Source: a virus
Virus record (IMG/VR): IMGVR_UViG_3300042465_000693
Span: 1-23,394 of that record
Reading direction: 5' to 3' (one strand)
DNA length: 23,394 bases
The position numbers and the translations under genes were made by a program. The notes below the pieces were generated by a model, which was not told the origin of the DNA, ran no database searches, and worked only from the letters and a program-made list of their open reading frames with translations. Shown here piece by piece: positions 9,301 to 16,924 of the stretch (within the stretch, counting starts at the first letter, position 1; each line of letters begins with the position of its first letter).

Positions 9301-10224
9301 TTATTTAATCATCTTATCCATCCCTCTTAGATTCATTAATAATCTTCCCGGATGTATATTGCTAATTCTTATTTTTGCATTTCTTAATAATGAAGACTTA
9401 TTTTTGCGAGCACGTGCAACGACATATTCCTGAACTCCTAATTTAGAGTTTACTATCTCGTATTGGATATATGCGTATATATACGACTCAAATAATTTAT
9501 TAACAGTTACTAAAGAGTCATCTCCATTTTCCATACCATCAGATATGTACTCAAGGATACACGACTGCTCCATCATATCTGAACTAAAATTAATTACACC
9601 CTTTTTCTTATCTATATTAAATGTTGGGTTAAAGTTAGCAGTTTCTGTGTTTAAACCAAAACGAGAACCAATAGTAAATTGGAAGTACCATAGTCCGTCC
9701 ATATACCAACCCTCTTGCCCGTTGTAAGGGCTATTTGGATTTAAGTAGATGTCTTTCTTTTGGTTATTTAATCTTTGAAAATCAATTTGAGAATTTTGAG
9801 GAGATATAATATTACCATTTTGGTCAAATAAAATAAATCCTTTATTATCTTGAAGGTAAGCATTAGCCGACAACACTTGAATATTCTCTGTAAGTGGTCT
9901 TAAATAACCATCCTTGTACAAAGAAATACGTACCCAATTGACATAATCAGAGGGCAATACAAAAATTAAGTTGCTTGCTACAGTTAACTCTAAAGCCTTT
10001 ATCTCTTTAAATGCATCGTAATTTAATTCTTGAACCGCTCTTTTGGCGTGGAATAAAATCTTATATCTCTCCTCATTATTTACTAAAGAGTGATTACCAT
10101 AATACATTAATAAAAAGTTATTAACTATATCATATAGTGATACATATTGGTATGAACCCCAGTTTTTATCTTCGGGAGCTACACCATTATTATCGTAGTA
10201 TTCGTATTGTGATATATATGCCAT
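9301..10224 (-). CDS. Head-tail ring / tail tubular protein, 307 aa
   Basis: A helical N-terminal half is followed by a strand-rich centre and a helical C-terminus. Recognisable stretches are RYKILFHAKRAVQELNYDAF (about 53-72), ALELTVASNLIFVLPSDYVN (about 77-96) with the following WVRISLYKDGYLRPL, and LEYISDGME near 225. These match what I recall of the tail tubular (T7 gp11-like) ring proteins of crAss-like and other Bacteroidota podoviruses. The C-terminal basic stretch (VVARARKNKSSLLRNAKIRI) probably contacts a partner or DNA. The gene lies between another adaptor-type gene and the giant muzzle-like gene with very short gaps, as expected for proteins that stack below the portal. Ring identity is inferred from order and these motifs. 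Confidence 0.75.
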   Translation of the reverse strand: MAYISQYEYYDNNGVAPEDKNWGSYQYVSLYDIVNNFLLMYYGNHSLVNNEERYKILFHAKRAVQELNYDAFKEIKALELTVASNLIFVLPSDYVNWVRISLYKDGYLRPLTENIQVLSANAYLQDNKGFILFDQNGNIISPQNSQIDFQRLNNQKKDIYLNPNSPYNGQEGWYMDGLWYFQFTIGSRFGLNTETANFNPTFNIDKKKGVINFSSDMMEQSCILEYISDGMENGDDSLVTVNKLFESYIYAYIQYEIVNSKLGVQEYVVARARKNKSSLLRNAKIRISNIHPGRLLMNLRGMDKMIK

Positions 10225-10234
10225 AATTTATTTT

Positions 10235-10981
10235 TTATTGTTTATTAGATGATAGGCTTCCGCTTTGCTCTTGACCTATTGCAAATGCTGCAACTTCAGA
10301 CTCTCTAATTGATACACCACAATACTGAAGAATCTTCATAATTAATTTATATCCATCTTCAATTGGTAATTGGAAGTCTTGATAGTCAGGTTGAGATTGG
10401 TCAAATGCAGGCTCACCATTTACTAAGGTAATATAAGTCCACTTAGGGTCTGCAGGATAGCTAAAGTATGTACATTTTACAGAGTTAACCCCATTAATAG
10501 TATCAGGGTAAACACTAATAATATTTCCAACTAATGTGTATGCAGGGTACTTAGTATTAGGAGTTGTATAGATAGAATCTACCAACATATTAATCTTGCT
10601 AACAGAAACTTTTTCTGCTTCACCTAAACGTAAACCAAATAAATCAAAAATCTCTATCTTAGAAATCATATAAGCATCAAATCCCGTAGTTATTAAAGAC
10701 GGATATTTATATTCATTAGTTAAAGGTGTTGCTTGAGCAAGCGTATCTACGTGCATAAAAATTTCTAAAATTTCAGCAATAGGAAGTTTAGTATCCGCGT
10801 AGTCTGTACCTGAAACACGAGCGTTTTCAGCATTTGTAACCTTATTATAACTAATAAAATACTCCTCATATATCTCCATTTGCGCATTTTTAGCGTACAA
10901 ATTAAAGTCTGATGGAGAGATATAACCGTAGTTGTTTTTATTTAACACGGATAGGACTGTGTTTCTTACGTCGTTAATCAT
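10235..10981 (-). CDS. Head-tail adaptor / ring protein, 248 aa
   Basis: The N-terminal region (MINDVRNTVLSVLNKNNYGY, then ISPSDFNLYAKNAQMEIYEE) is a helical pair typical of phage head-tail connector adaptors. A central strand-rich part with YTLVGNIISVYPDTI follows (about 155-170), then CTYFSYPADPKWTYI (about 178-192), a layout often seen in adaptor or tail-tube proteins. The C-terminal helix contains LPIEDGYKLIMKILQYCGVSI. It is the first gene after a terminator and a possible promoter, and precedes the tail tubular gene by ten bases. Order after the capsid genes and before the tail genes suggests one of the rings attached beneath the portal. No exact family name is claimed. Confidence 0.65.
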   Translation of the reverse strand: MINDVRNTVLSVLNKNNYGYISPSDFNLYAKNAQMEIYEEYFISYNKVTNAENARVSGTDYADTKLPIAEILEIFMHVDTLAQATPLTNEYKYPSLITTGFDAYMISKIEIFDLFGLRLGEAEKVSVSKINMLVDSIYTTPNTKYPAYTLVGNIISVYPDTINGVNSVKCTYFSYPADPKWTYITLVNGEPAFDQSQPDYQDFQLPIEDGYKLIMKILQYCGVSIRESEVAAFAIGQEQSGSLSSNKQ

Positions 10982-10998
10982 CTATATTCTTTTTTTTA

Positions 10999-11006
10999 CA
11001 AATATA
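10999..11006 (-). promoter_or_regulatory. Candidate promoter -7 box (TATATTTG) before the adaptor/ring gene
   Basis: The minus strand reads TATATTTG, an exact match to the Bacteroidota TAnnTTTG box, 17 bases before the ATG at 10981 and directly after a terminator hairpin and T-run. A TTTG lies 16 bases upstream inside the hairpin loop, slightly closer than the usual 17-23-base spacing for the -33 element. Position between a terminator and a new gene set is what a restart promoter would look like. Confidence 0.4.
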
Positions 11007-11036
11007 AAGAAAAAAGGGGGTACAAATTGCACCCCC
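11005..11036 (-). terminator. Rho-independent terminator after the 246-aa gene
   Basis: On the minus strand GGGGGT pairs with ACCCCC around a nine-base loop (GCAATTTGT), followed at once by TTTTTTCTTT. The C5/G5 stem stands out in an otherwise AT-rich sequence. It lies 28 bases after the stop of the 246-aa gene and before the adaptor gene, so it should reduce read-through from the head genes into the tail genes. Confidence 0.8.
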
Positions 11037-11064
11037 GTTAATTGTATTTTTACTATAAACTAAT

Positions 11065-11805
11065 TTATAGGTTACTCTCTAACATCTTTAAATGGTCAAG
11101 ACCATCATCAGATTGAAGGTAATGAGCTACTGTTAAATAAGGGTCCTCCCCAAATGGTACAGAAAGCATTTTCTTTTTATTGGTAGCGGTATTAAACCAA
11201 ACCTCTTTATTGTTGTTTCTGAAGTTTAATAGCTTAGCATTAAAGAACACGTGAATGTTAGCGTTGTGTCTAAGCATTGGGTCATTTAATACGTTTAAGA
11301 AAGCTCTTGGGTCTCTTTTAGCAAACACCAATATATCTCTCTTTAACTCAGCTGTAGTAACTTTTTGTGGGTCTCTTCCAAATAATACCCTTGACATTGT
11401 TTCCAATTGGTCAAGAGATAATTGGCGAGCCTCAATAAGCGCATCAACCTCAATATTTAAAATCTCTACCTCTTTGTTGGCATCCTTTTCGTTGTTAACT
11501 TCTACGAAAGACCTACCGTTTAATGGATGGTAATATAAAAACTGCTGTAAAACAGGATTAGTTCTTGAAACGCTTAAAAAGCCATTTTCAAAAATAACAG
11601 GTTCAACAATAGCATTACCATCTTGTTCGTCCTCAAAAGGACTTCTTTGATTGACAGCATATCTTAATGCTCTGTTGACGTTATTTGCTTCGTCAAACCA
11701 AAGTAATGGATAGCGTCTTGAATTTCTTATAGGCAGCGTGTACGAAAGTGGAGCTGCTTCTTTAACTAATTTGTAGATTTTATCTACGGGTGTTGCATTT
11801 TTCAT
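11065..11805 (-). CDS. Head-associated protein of unknown function, 246 aa
   Basis: A soluble alpha/beta protein with no signal or membrane segment. Notable segments are YTLPIRNSRRYPLLWFDEAN (about 22-41), FEDEQDGNAIVEPVIFENGF (about 57-76), a long helical middle (EVEILNIEVDALIEARQLSL, about 112-131), AELKRDILVFAKRDPRAFLN (about 151-170), and ending MLSVPFGEDPYLTVAHYLQSDDG. I recall similar proteins directly after the capsid gene in Bacteroidota and marine phages, annotated only as hypothetical or structural. The gene is isolated: the capsid terminator lies upstream and another terminator downstream, so its output may be set separately from both capsid and tail genes. Candidate roles are capsid decoration, vertex or assembly factor; none is shown by the sequence. 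Confidence 0.6.
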   Translation of the reverse strand: MKNATPVDKIYKLVKEAAPLSYTLPIRNSRRYPLLWFDEANNVNRALRYAVNQRSPFEDEQDGNAIVEPVIFENGFLSVSRTNPVLQQFLYYHPLNGRSFVEVNNEKDANKEVEILNIEVDALIEARQLSLDQLETMSRVLFGRDPQKVTTAELKRDILVFAKRDPRAFLNVLNDPMLRHNANIHVFFNAKLLNFRNNNKEVWFNTATNKKKMLSVPFGEDPYLTVAHYLQSDDGLDHLKMLESNL

Positions 11806-11840
11806 TTGATATAATAAGATTAAATAATAAATAAAATAAA

Positions 11841-11870
11841 GAAGGCAGTGTCTTTAAAGACACCACCTTC
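11841..11870 (-). terminator. Hairpin terminator after the major capsid gene
   Basis: GAAGG and CCTTC flank a 16-base perfect palindrome, GTGTCTTTAAAGACAC, giving a long stem broken only by a TG/TG pair. On the minus strand it is followed by TTTATTTTATTTATT, and on the plus strand by TTTTATT, so it could work in both directions. It starts nine bases after the capsid stop codon. Termination here with partial read-through would keep capsid mRNA abundant relative to downstream genes. Confidence 0.8.
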
Positions 11871-11879
11871 TTTTATTAA

Positions 11880-13325
11880 TTAGTAGTTGAACAATACGAA
11901 GTTGTTCGCACCAAGTGTACATACACATCTCTCAGACAAGAAGTTAACCTCCATTGCGTCAAGGTCGCTTGTAGCTGCACCACCTGCAGAACCTGTAATC
12001 CAAGTTTTGTATCTGCGGTCTTCTGCCTCTGTAGCTCTGTAACGTACGTGTAAGAATGGTCTCTTAGCGTTTTTACCCATAATTTGGTCATACACTGAAG
12101 TAGAACCTGCAGGAACTAATAAACCGTTTACACGACCTGAACCAGCTGTAGCAGGTAAACCACCACGCATAGTTGGGTCATTTAAGTATTTCCAATCAGA
12201 CTTGTAGAAATCGTAACCTCTACGGAATCCTGTGAAACCTAAGTTTAATGCCATCTCGATGTCGTTATCAAACAAACCAAATGAAGCTCCGTTTGCAGCA
12301 GAACCACTATTGTATCCGTTTAATGTAGCCAACATATCGTCGATGTCAAAACCAAACTCTCTGTTTAAGAAGATTGCATTCTCTTCGATTGCACCTTGCT
12401 TATCTAAACGAGAGATGATTGTATCGAAATCAGCTAATGTAGTTGGATTTCCACCACCCCATACGTTTCCTCTGTTTTCTACTACGTAGAAGATACCTTC
12501 AGAACCTTTGTTACCTGCTGCAGTGTAAGTAGTTTGAGTTACTACACCTGAACCTGCTTCTGCGGGAACTGCTTCAACCATAGAGGTCTCTAAGTAATCC
12601 TCAAAACGTAAACGAGTTTCGTGCTCAGATTTCAAATACCATAAGTAACCATTTGCTCCATTTTCAGTAGTAATTTCTACCCATCCAATTTGAGCCATAT
12701 CAGAACCTGATACTGCGTACTTGTCTTTGATAATGATTGGAGAGTTTTCAAAGAAATCGTCGTTAGCCTCTAAAGAGCCTTCCATTCCGTTTGTTCCTTT
12801 TTTAAATTCTGAACCATAAATCCAAACAGTTAATGTTGCTGCTGAACCAAAAGTTTGACCACCACCTTCGTAGTAAGCAACTTGGAAAGTACCTGCAGTA
12901 GTGTTAACTGCAATAACGATACCTTTGTTAGAACCTGTTCCTGCATTGTCAGAAATGTAAACAGTCTGTCCTTTACGGATAGCTATTCCACCTGAACCCG
13001 GACCTGAAGCAGGGATTAAAGTATCACTTACAGTAATTGTTGCTGTATCAGCAGCTGCAGATGCAGATGAAGCACAGTTAACATATTTAGTATGAAGACG
13101 ACCTTGTTCTGCCCATTTTACTAAGTCAGAGTTAGAAGGCATCTCAGCTCCTACCATACGAAGGAAAGAAGCGATTGTTCTGTTACCATAACGCTCAAAT
13201 TCTTTCTCATAAGTATCAGGAAGATACTGATTTAAGAAGTCGAAGTTGGTAATGTAATTTGTCGATAAAGGGACTTGCTCAGCACTCGGCTGTAACGCAA
13301 ACCCCGGTGAAGGTAATATTGCCAT
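11880..13325 (-). CDS. Major capsid protein, 481 aa
   Basis: Length, position after portal and scaffold-like genes, and its own strong terminator all mark the major capsid protein, presumably an HK97-fold subunit. The N-terminus (SAEQVPLSTNYITNFDFLNQ, about 14-33) is followed by a helix with KEFERYGNRTIASFLRMVGA (about 40-59). Residues 75-175 are rich in Thr, Ala, Gly and Val and look like an all-beta insertion or extended loop (TATITVSDTL, GQTVYISDNAGT, GTFQVAYYEGGG). Later segments include NLGFTGFRRGYDFYKSDWKY and RPFLHVRYRATEAEDRRYKT, and the C-terminus, NFLSERCVCTLGANNFVLFN, resembles capsid ends of crAss-like phages as I recall. An A-rich tract (AAAAAAAAGAAAAA) precedes the ATG, a likely strong Bacteroidota-type initiation region. 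The gene lies 20 bases downstream of the scaffold-like gene. Confidence 0.85.
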   Translation of the reverse strand: MAILPSPGFALQPSAEQVPLSTNYITNFDFLNQYLPDTYEKEFERYGNRTIASFLRMVGAEMPSNSDLVKWAEQGRLHTKYVNCASSASAAADTATITVSDTLIPASGPGSGGIAIRKGQTVYISDNAGTGSNKGIVIAVNTTAGTFQVAYYEGGGQTFGSAATLTVWIYGSEFKKGTNGMEGSLEANDDFFENSPIIIKDKYAVSGSDMAQIGWVEITTENGANGYLWYLKSEHETRLRFEDYLETSMVEAVPAEAGSGVVTQTTYTAAGNKGSEGIFYVVENRGNVWGGGNPTTLADFDTIISRLDKQGAIEENAIFLNREFGFDIDDMLATLNGYNSGSAANGASFGLFDNDIEMALNLGFTGFRRGYDFYKSDWKYLNDPTMRGGLPATAGSGRVNGLLVPAGSTSVYDQIMGKNAKRPFLHVRYRATEAEDRRYKTWITGSAGGAATSDLDAMEVNFLSERCVCTLGANNFVLFNY

Positions 13326-13345
13326 TTTTTCTTTTTTTTAAGTTT

Positions 13346-14437
13346 TTAAATTCGTTTAATACTTTTAATTTTTAGGGCACGACCTGAATCGTTGTCCTTT
13401 GCTTTTACTTGCATTCCTCCTTTGTTTGTTACTTCGGGTGCTCTACGCTCAGACATATTAATATTTTTAGTCTTGCGCATTACATCCTCGGTAGCATCAG
13501 ATAAACCTTGTTCGTAAAAGAACTTGGCAAATCTGTCGGGATTCATTGCGATTGCTAATGACCTGTGGTATCCTGCTGCGTCTTTCATTAGTCCGTCTTC
13601 ATCCAAAAACTTATTGATAAAGTTTAGTGGTGTTGATTGACTTTTTTTCAACTCATTAGAATCACCGGGAGTAAAAGATAACTTTCGGTCATTTACGTTA
13701 AATTCAAAACCTTTAAATTCTTCGTTAAATACCTCATCTGTCTTCTTTTGGAACCAATCGCGTTTGCGGGATTCTTGCTCCTGTTGGCTTTTCGCTTGTT
13801 GTGTATATTGTTTATAAGCCTCATACACTTCCTTCTCTTCATCAGGAATACCTACCGCACTTGACTCAAGGGGCATATTGTATTTTTCCTTTTGTTGATT
13901 GAAGTATTTTTTGGCTTCACCAATAATCTTCTTTTTTGCTAACTTTATTTTTTTAATTGTATGCTCCTCGTCAATGTCTTCGTCGTAACGATAGTCGTCC
14001 ATTAGGACATCAATATCGTTATCGTCAAAGCCTTCCTGAGTGGCAGCCAAATAACTATGCAAAAGCTCTTCAGGTTCCATTGAATCGTAGTCCTTTCTCA
14101 AATTGACAAAGTCTTCAAATCCTCTTCCTGTTTCCTTTTTGTATTTAAAATAAGCAGCAACGTCTTCGGGCAAATCTTCTGCCTGACTACGCTCAGCTAA
14201 CAACTCATCAAATGAGTTAATCTGCTTATTATATCTCTTCCCAATATATGAAAGAACGTCTTCTTCTTTTAATTCAACCTCCTGTGCAGCTTCCTGTGCA
14301 GGTGTTTCCATATTTATAACCGGAGTTTCCTCAACAGTTTCATTAAATTGCTTTTCGTGTTTTGCAAGCAATTCTTTTTCTACTTCTTGTACTGATTTAG
14401 GTTCGTAACCTTCTACAGCTCTTACTTTAAATTCCAT
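13346..14437 (-). CDS. Scaffold-like / head assembly protein, 363 aa
   Basis: A very charged, mostly helical protein between portal and major capsid protein. The N-terminal 60 residues are Glu-rich and probably disordered. A compact helical part follows (KEEDVLSYIGKRYNKQINSF, about 57-76), then an acidic segment (EGFDDNDIDVLMDDYRYDED) and long Lys/Glu/Gln helices (KKIKLAKKKIIGEAKKYFNQ; YKQYTQQAKSQQEQESRKRD). The C-terminus turns basic (SGRALKIKSIKRI). High charge, coiled-coil tendency, acidic N-terminus with basic C-terminus, and the portal-to-capsid slot are the usual marks of a scaffold whose basic tail binds the capsid protein. crAss-like phages have an equivalent gene in this slot. No protease motif is seen, so how it leaves the head is unknown. 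Confidence 0.65.
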   Translation of the reverse strand: MEFKVRAVEGYEPKSVQEVEKELLAKHEKQFNETVEETPVINMETPAQEAAQEVELKEEDVLSYIGKRYNKQINSFDELLAERSQAEDLPEDVAAYFKYKKETGRGFEDFVNLRKDYDSMEPEELLHSYLAATQEGFDDNDIDVLMDDYRYDEDIDEEHTIKKIKLAKKKIIGEAKKYFNQQKEKYNMPLESSAVGIPDEEKEVYEAYKQYTQQAKSQQEQESRKRDWFQKKTDEVFNEEFKGFEFNVNDRKLSFTPGDSNELKKSQSTPLNFINKFLDEDGLMKDAAGYHRSLAIAMNPDRFAKFFYEQGLSDATEDVMRKTKNINMSERRAPEVTNKGGMQVKAKDNDSGRALKIKSIKRI

Positions 14438-14458
14438 TGGATATGATTTTATTTAGTG

Positions 14459-14466
14459 CAAATTTA
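14459..14466 (-). promoter_or_regulatory. Candidate promoter -7 box (TAAATTTG) before the scaffold-like gene
   Basis: In the 48-base gap between portal and scaffold-like genes the minus strand reads TAAATTTG, matching TAnnTTTG, 21 bases before the ATG at 14437. No TTTG lies at the usual upstream spacing; the nearest is about 30 bases away. It would give the scaffold and capsid genes extra transcription over the packaging genes. Confidence 0.35.
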
Positions 14467-14485
14467 TATAAAAAATTCAATATTA

Positions 14486-16924
14486 TTATCGTGGCTCAAA
14501 TTCACCCATATCAAAGCCATCTAAACTATCCTCGTTAGATTCAAAATTCAAAGGAGGTAAGTTATTCTTACGTTGGTTAATCAACTTAGATTGCTCTGTG
14601 TTTTGTTGACTAATACGCTTTGCTTTAGCATCCTCTTTCTCTTTGTCTCTACCTGATATAGTGCTCTGCTCTAATCCGTTTAATTGTAAACTATATTGGA
14701 ACTCCTCCGCCATTAGATAACTCTTCAGCTCAGCTTCTTTCTGCATCTTCTCAATATCAAATGCAACCTCAGCCTGCTTGATTTGCATCTTAGCCTGCGT
14801 CTCCATTTGAATCTTCTGCATAGCCAACTGCCCTGCCATCTCCTGAGATTTAAGATTTTGTTGAGCGGTCATAGCTTGGTTTTGCATAGCCATCTTCTCC
14901 TCACGTTCTTGCTTCTTAGTTCTCTTCAATTTTAATAATTGATTAGCAAGTTTTAAGTTCTTTATCTCACGTATGTCGATAGCATCTTCAAGATTAATAT
15001 CGCCCTTAGATAATGCCACTTGAATATTCGCTTCAAGTTGTGCCTTCTCTTCTTCATCAGGGGAAACCTCTATAAAAATACCAAAATCATAAATATATAA
15101 ATCATTAATCTCACTTAAAATTGAGACGTTATACTTACCAATCTTATTTGCAAACTCATCCTTAAAGTCTGCGTACTCTAAAATATCGCCAATGCGATAC
15201 GTTAATGCTTCAGCCATTGAACGAAATACAAATAAACTACTCTCTAATATATGTCGTGTAGCTGTATTTGAGTTTAGAGCAGCTAACTTTTGTAAGCCAA
15301 CTAATGAGTTAGGGTCAGGCATTGAACCGTCTCTTGCCTCATTTAAACCTGTTACAGAACGAATCATATCCATATAATGATTATAGTTTGTAATAAGCAT
15401 TTGGGTTTTGCTTGCTCCTGAGTTAGATGTTAATTGTTGGATTGGCACCCTTGCATTATTAAACTCACCGTCTTGAGTATAGCTTCTACCAATTACACTA
15501 CCCGTTTGGAAGTATAATCTTAAAGCGTCTTCAGGATTGTAAGCATTACCTGTTCCTAAGTCTACCTCGTTTAATCCATCGGCATCAATAAACACACCAT
15601 CAGGTACCACGCGCGCGATAACTTGCTGTAGCTTTAAGTGAGTAATCTGAATTAAATCGGCAAAAGGAATCATCCTTCTTACTAATGACTCAATAACTCC
15701 CTTGTACATACGTGGAGCAACGGCAACATAATTTGGTAATGCGTGCTGAGTAGCAGACTTTGGACGAACCATATTCTCTGCAAGCTCCCACTTTAATAAG
15801 ATGTTGGTACCCATAACCATTACGCCATTATACCAAACATCAATAGTCTTTTCTATCTTCTCAAAGTTACCCTCCTCCATCATTTCGACAGGGGGATTGA
15901 AGGTATCGTCCTTCTCAATTATTCTTGTAGCACCACCGTCAAGTTTTTTCTTTTTGTAAACTACTTTTTTGGTGGTCTTATAATTAAAGTACATTAATGT
16001 ACAGGTATCTGAATTAAACATACTGTTCTCATAGAACTGAGCTACGTTATAATAATTATACCAACTCTGACTGTACATCGAGATTTCTTTTAAATCCTCA
16101 TTAGTAAGTGTTGGGTCAATCTTCATACACTCAATTACAGGAAGACTTTTAATCTCTCCCCAATAAAAACAATCTCTAAAGTATGGGTCTTCGGTATAAC
16201 TATACACCACATTCGCAGGGTCCACGTATGACACCTCAACGCCTGCGCCCGGTAAAAATTCGTGCTTAGCTACACCAACTCCTAATACGGTTAAATCATA
16301 GTCAACTCTTTTACGTAAGTCTTGGTAATGATTTTCGTCAAGGATGGTATTGATAGCTTCTTCTTCTGCAATTTCAATTGCAGGTTTGTAATTCAACTGC
16401 ATATACAACGATAATTCCTCGTCTGTATTTGGCAATTGTGCAGGGTCCATCATAAAAGGATTTACACCTGTCTTATCTTGTATTGTAGTTAAGATGTCTT
16501 TAGCAGCCATCTGTCCTTCAATTGTATCTTGGTATCTACTTCTCTTAGATTGAGACATTGCGTCTTGTGCATACGCCTTTACTTTGAAAAGTCTGTCAGA
16601 CATTCCATTAACAACGATGTCAACAAATTTTGGGATAATAGGAACGGGAGTCCAATCTAAGTTTAGATAAGATAAATCTCCATCAATAGCTAATTCATTT
16701 TTGTATTTTGCAATAGACTGCTCGCCCCTTGCATATAACCTTAGTCTATGGAAGTCTCTCCATTGGCTATAAAATCTGCATTGATTACCATCTTTTCTAA
16801 ACCACTCATATTGAATAGCCTGACCTATAAGTAAACCATACTCATAAGTAGCCTTTTCGCTATCGGATACGAACTGAGACGGGAACCCTGTAGATAAAAC
16901 ATTTATTAATATATCGTTCTTCAT
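14486..16924 (-). CDS. Portal protein, 812 aa
   Basis: This protein should form the dodecameric vertex ring through which DNA is packaged. The N-terminal part carries blocks that I recognise from Bacteroidota (crAss-like) portals: YARGEQSIAKYKNELAIDGD (about 64-83), SYLNLDWTPVPIIPKFVDIV (about 85-104) and NGMSDRLFKVKAYAQDAM. A wing-like strand region follows, with VDYDLTVLGVGVAKHEFLPG and VSYVDPANVVYSYTEDPYFR. The stem/crown part contains TGLNEARDGSMPDPNSLVGL and the helix continuing to SNTATRHI (about 520-560). The C-terminal 200 residues are a long Gln/Lys/Glu coiled coil (about 620-765), consistent with a barrel-type extension. The start overlaps the terminase stop by four bases (ATGA), implying translational coupling. 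Length of about 800 residues is normal for this type. Confidence 0.9.
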   Translation of the reverse strand: MKNDILINVLSTGFPSQFVSDSEKATYEYGLLIGQAIQYEWFRKDGNQCRFYSQWRDFHRLRLYARGEQSIAKYKNELAIDGDLSYLNLDWTPVPIIPKFVDIVVNGMSDRLFKVKAYAQDAMSQSKRSRYQDTIEGQMAAKDILTTIQDKTGVNPFMMDPAQLPNTDEELSLYMQLNYKPAIEIAEEEAINTILDENHYQDLRKRVDYDLTVLGVGVAKHEFLPGAGVEVSYVDPANVVYSYTEDPYFRDCFYWGEIKSLPVIECMKIDPTLTNEDLKEISMYSQSWYNYYNVAQFYENSMFNSDTCTLMYFNYKTTKKVVYKKKKLDGGATRIIEKDDTFNPPVEMMEEGNFEKIEKTIDVWYNGVMVMGTNILLKWELAENMVRPKSATQHALPNYVAVAPRMYKGVIESLVRRMIPFADLIQITHLKLQQVIARVVPDGVFIDADGLNEVDLGTGNAYNPEDALRLYFQTGSVIGRSYTQDGEFNNARVPIQQLTSNSGASKTQMLITNYNHYMDMIRSVTGLNEARDGSMPDPNSLVGLQKLAALNSNTATRHILESSLFVFRSMAEALTYRIGDILEYADFKDEFANKIGKYNVSILSEINDLYIYDFGIFIEVSPDEEEKAQLEANIQVALSKGDINLEDAIDIREIKNLKLANQLLKLKRTKKQEREEKMAMQNQAMTAQQNLKSQEMAGQLAMQKIQMETQAKMQIKQAEVAFDIEKMQKEAELKSYLMAEEFQYSLQLNGLEQSTISGRDKEKEDAKAKRISQQNTEQSKLINQRKNNLPPLNFESNEDSLDGFDMGEFEPR

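Noticed and set aside
11876-12091. 71-codon minus-strand frame inside the capsid gene.
   Set aside because: It lies wholly in another frame of the capsid gene, its stop falling just beyond the capsid stop; it has no family-like features and is best explained as a shadow.
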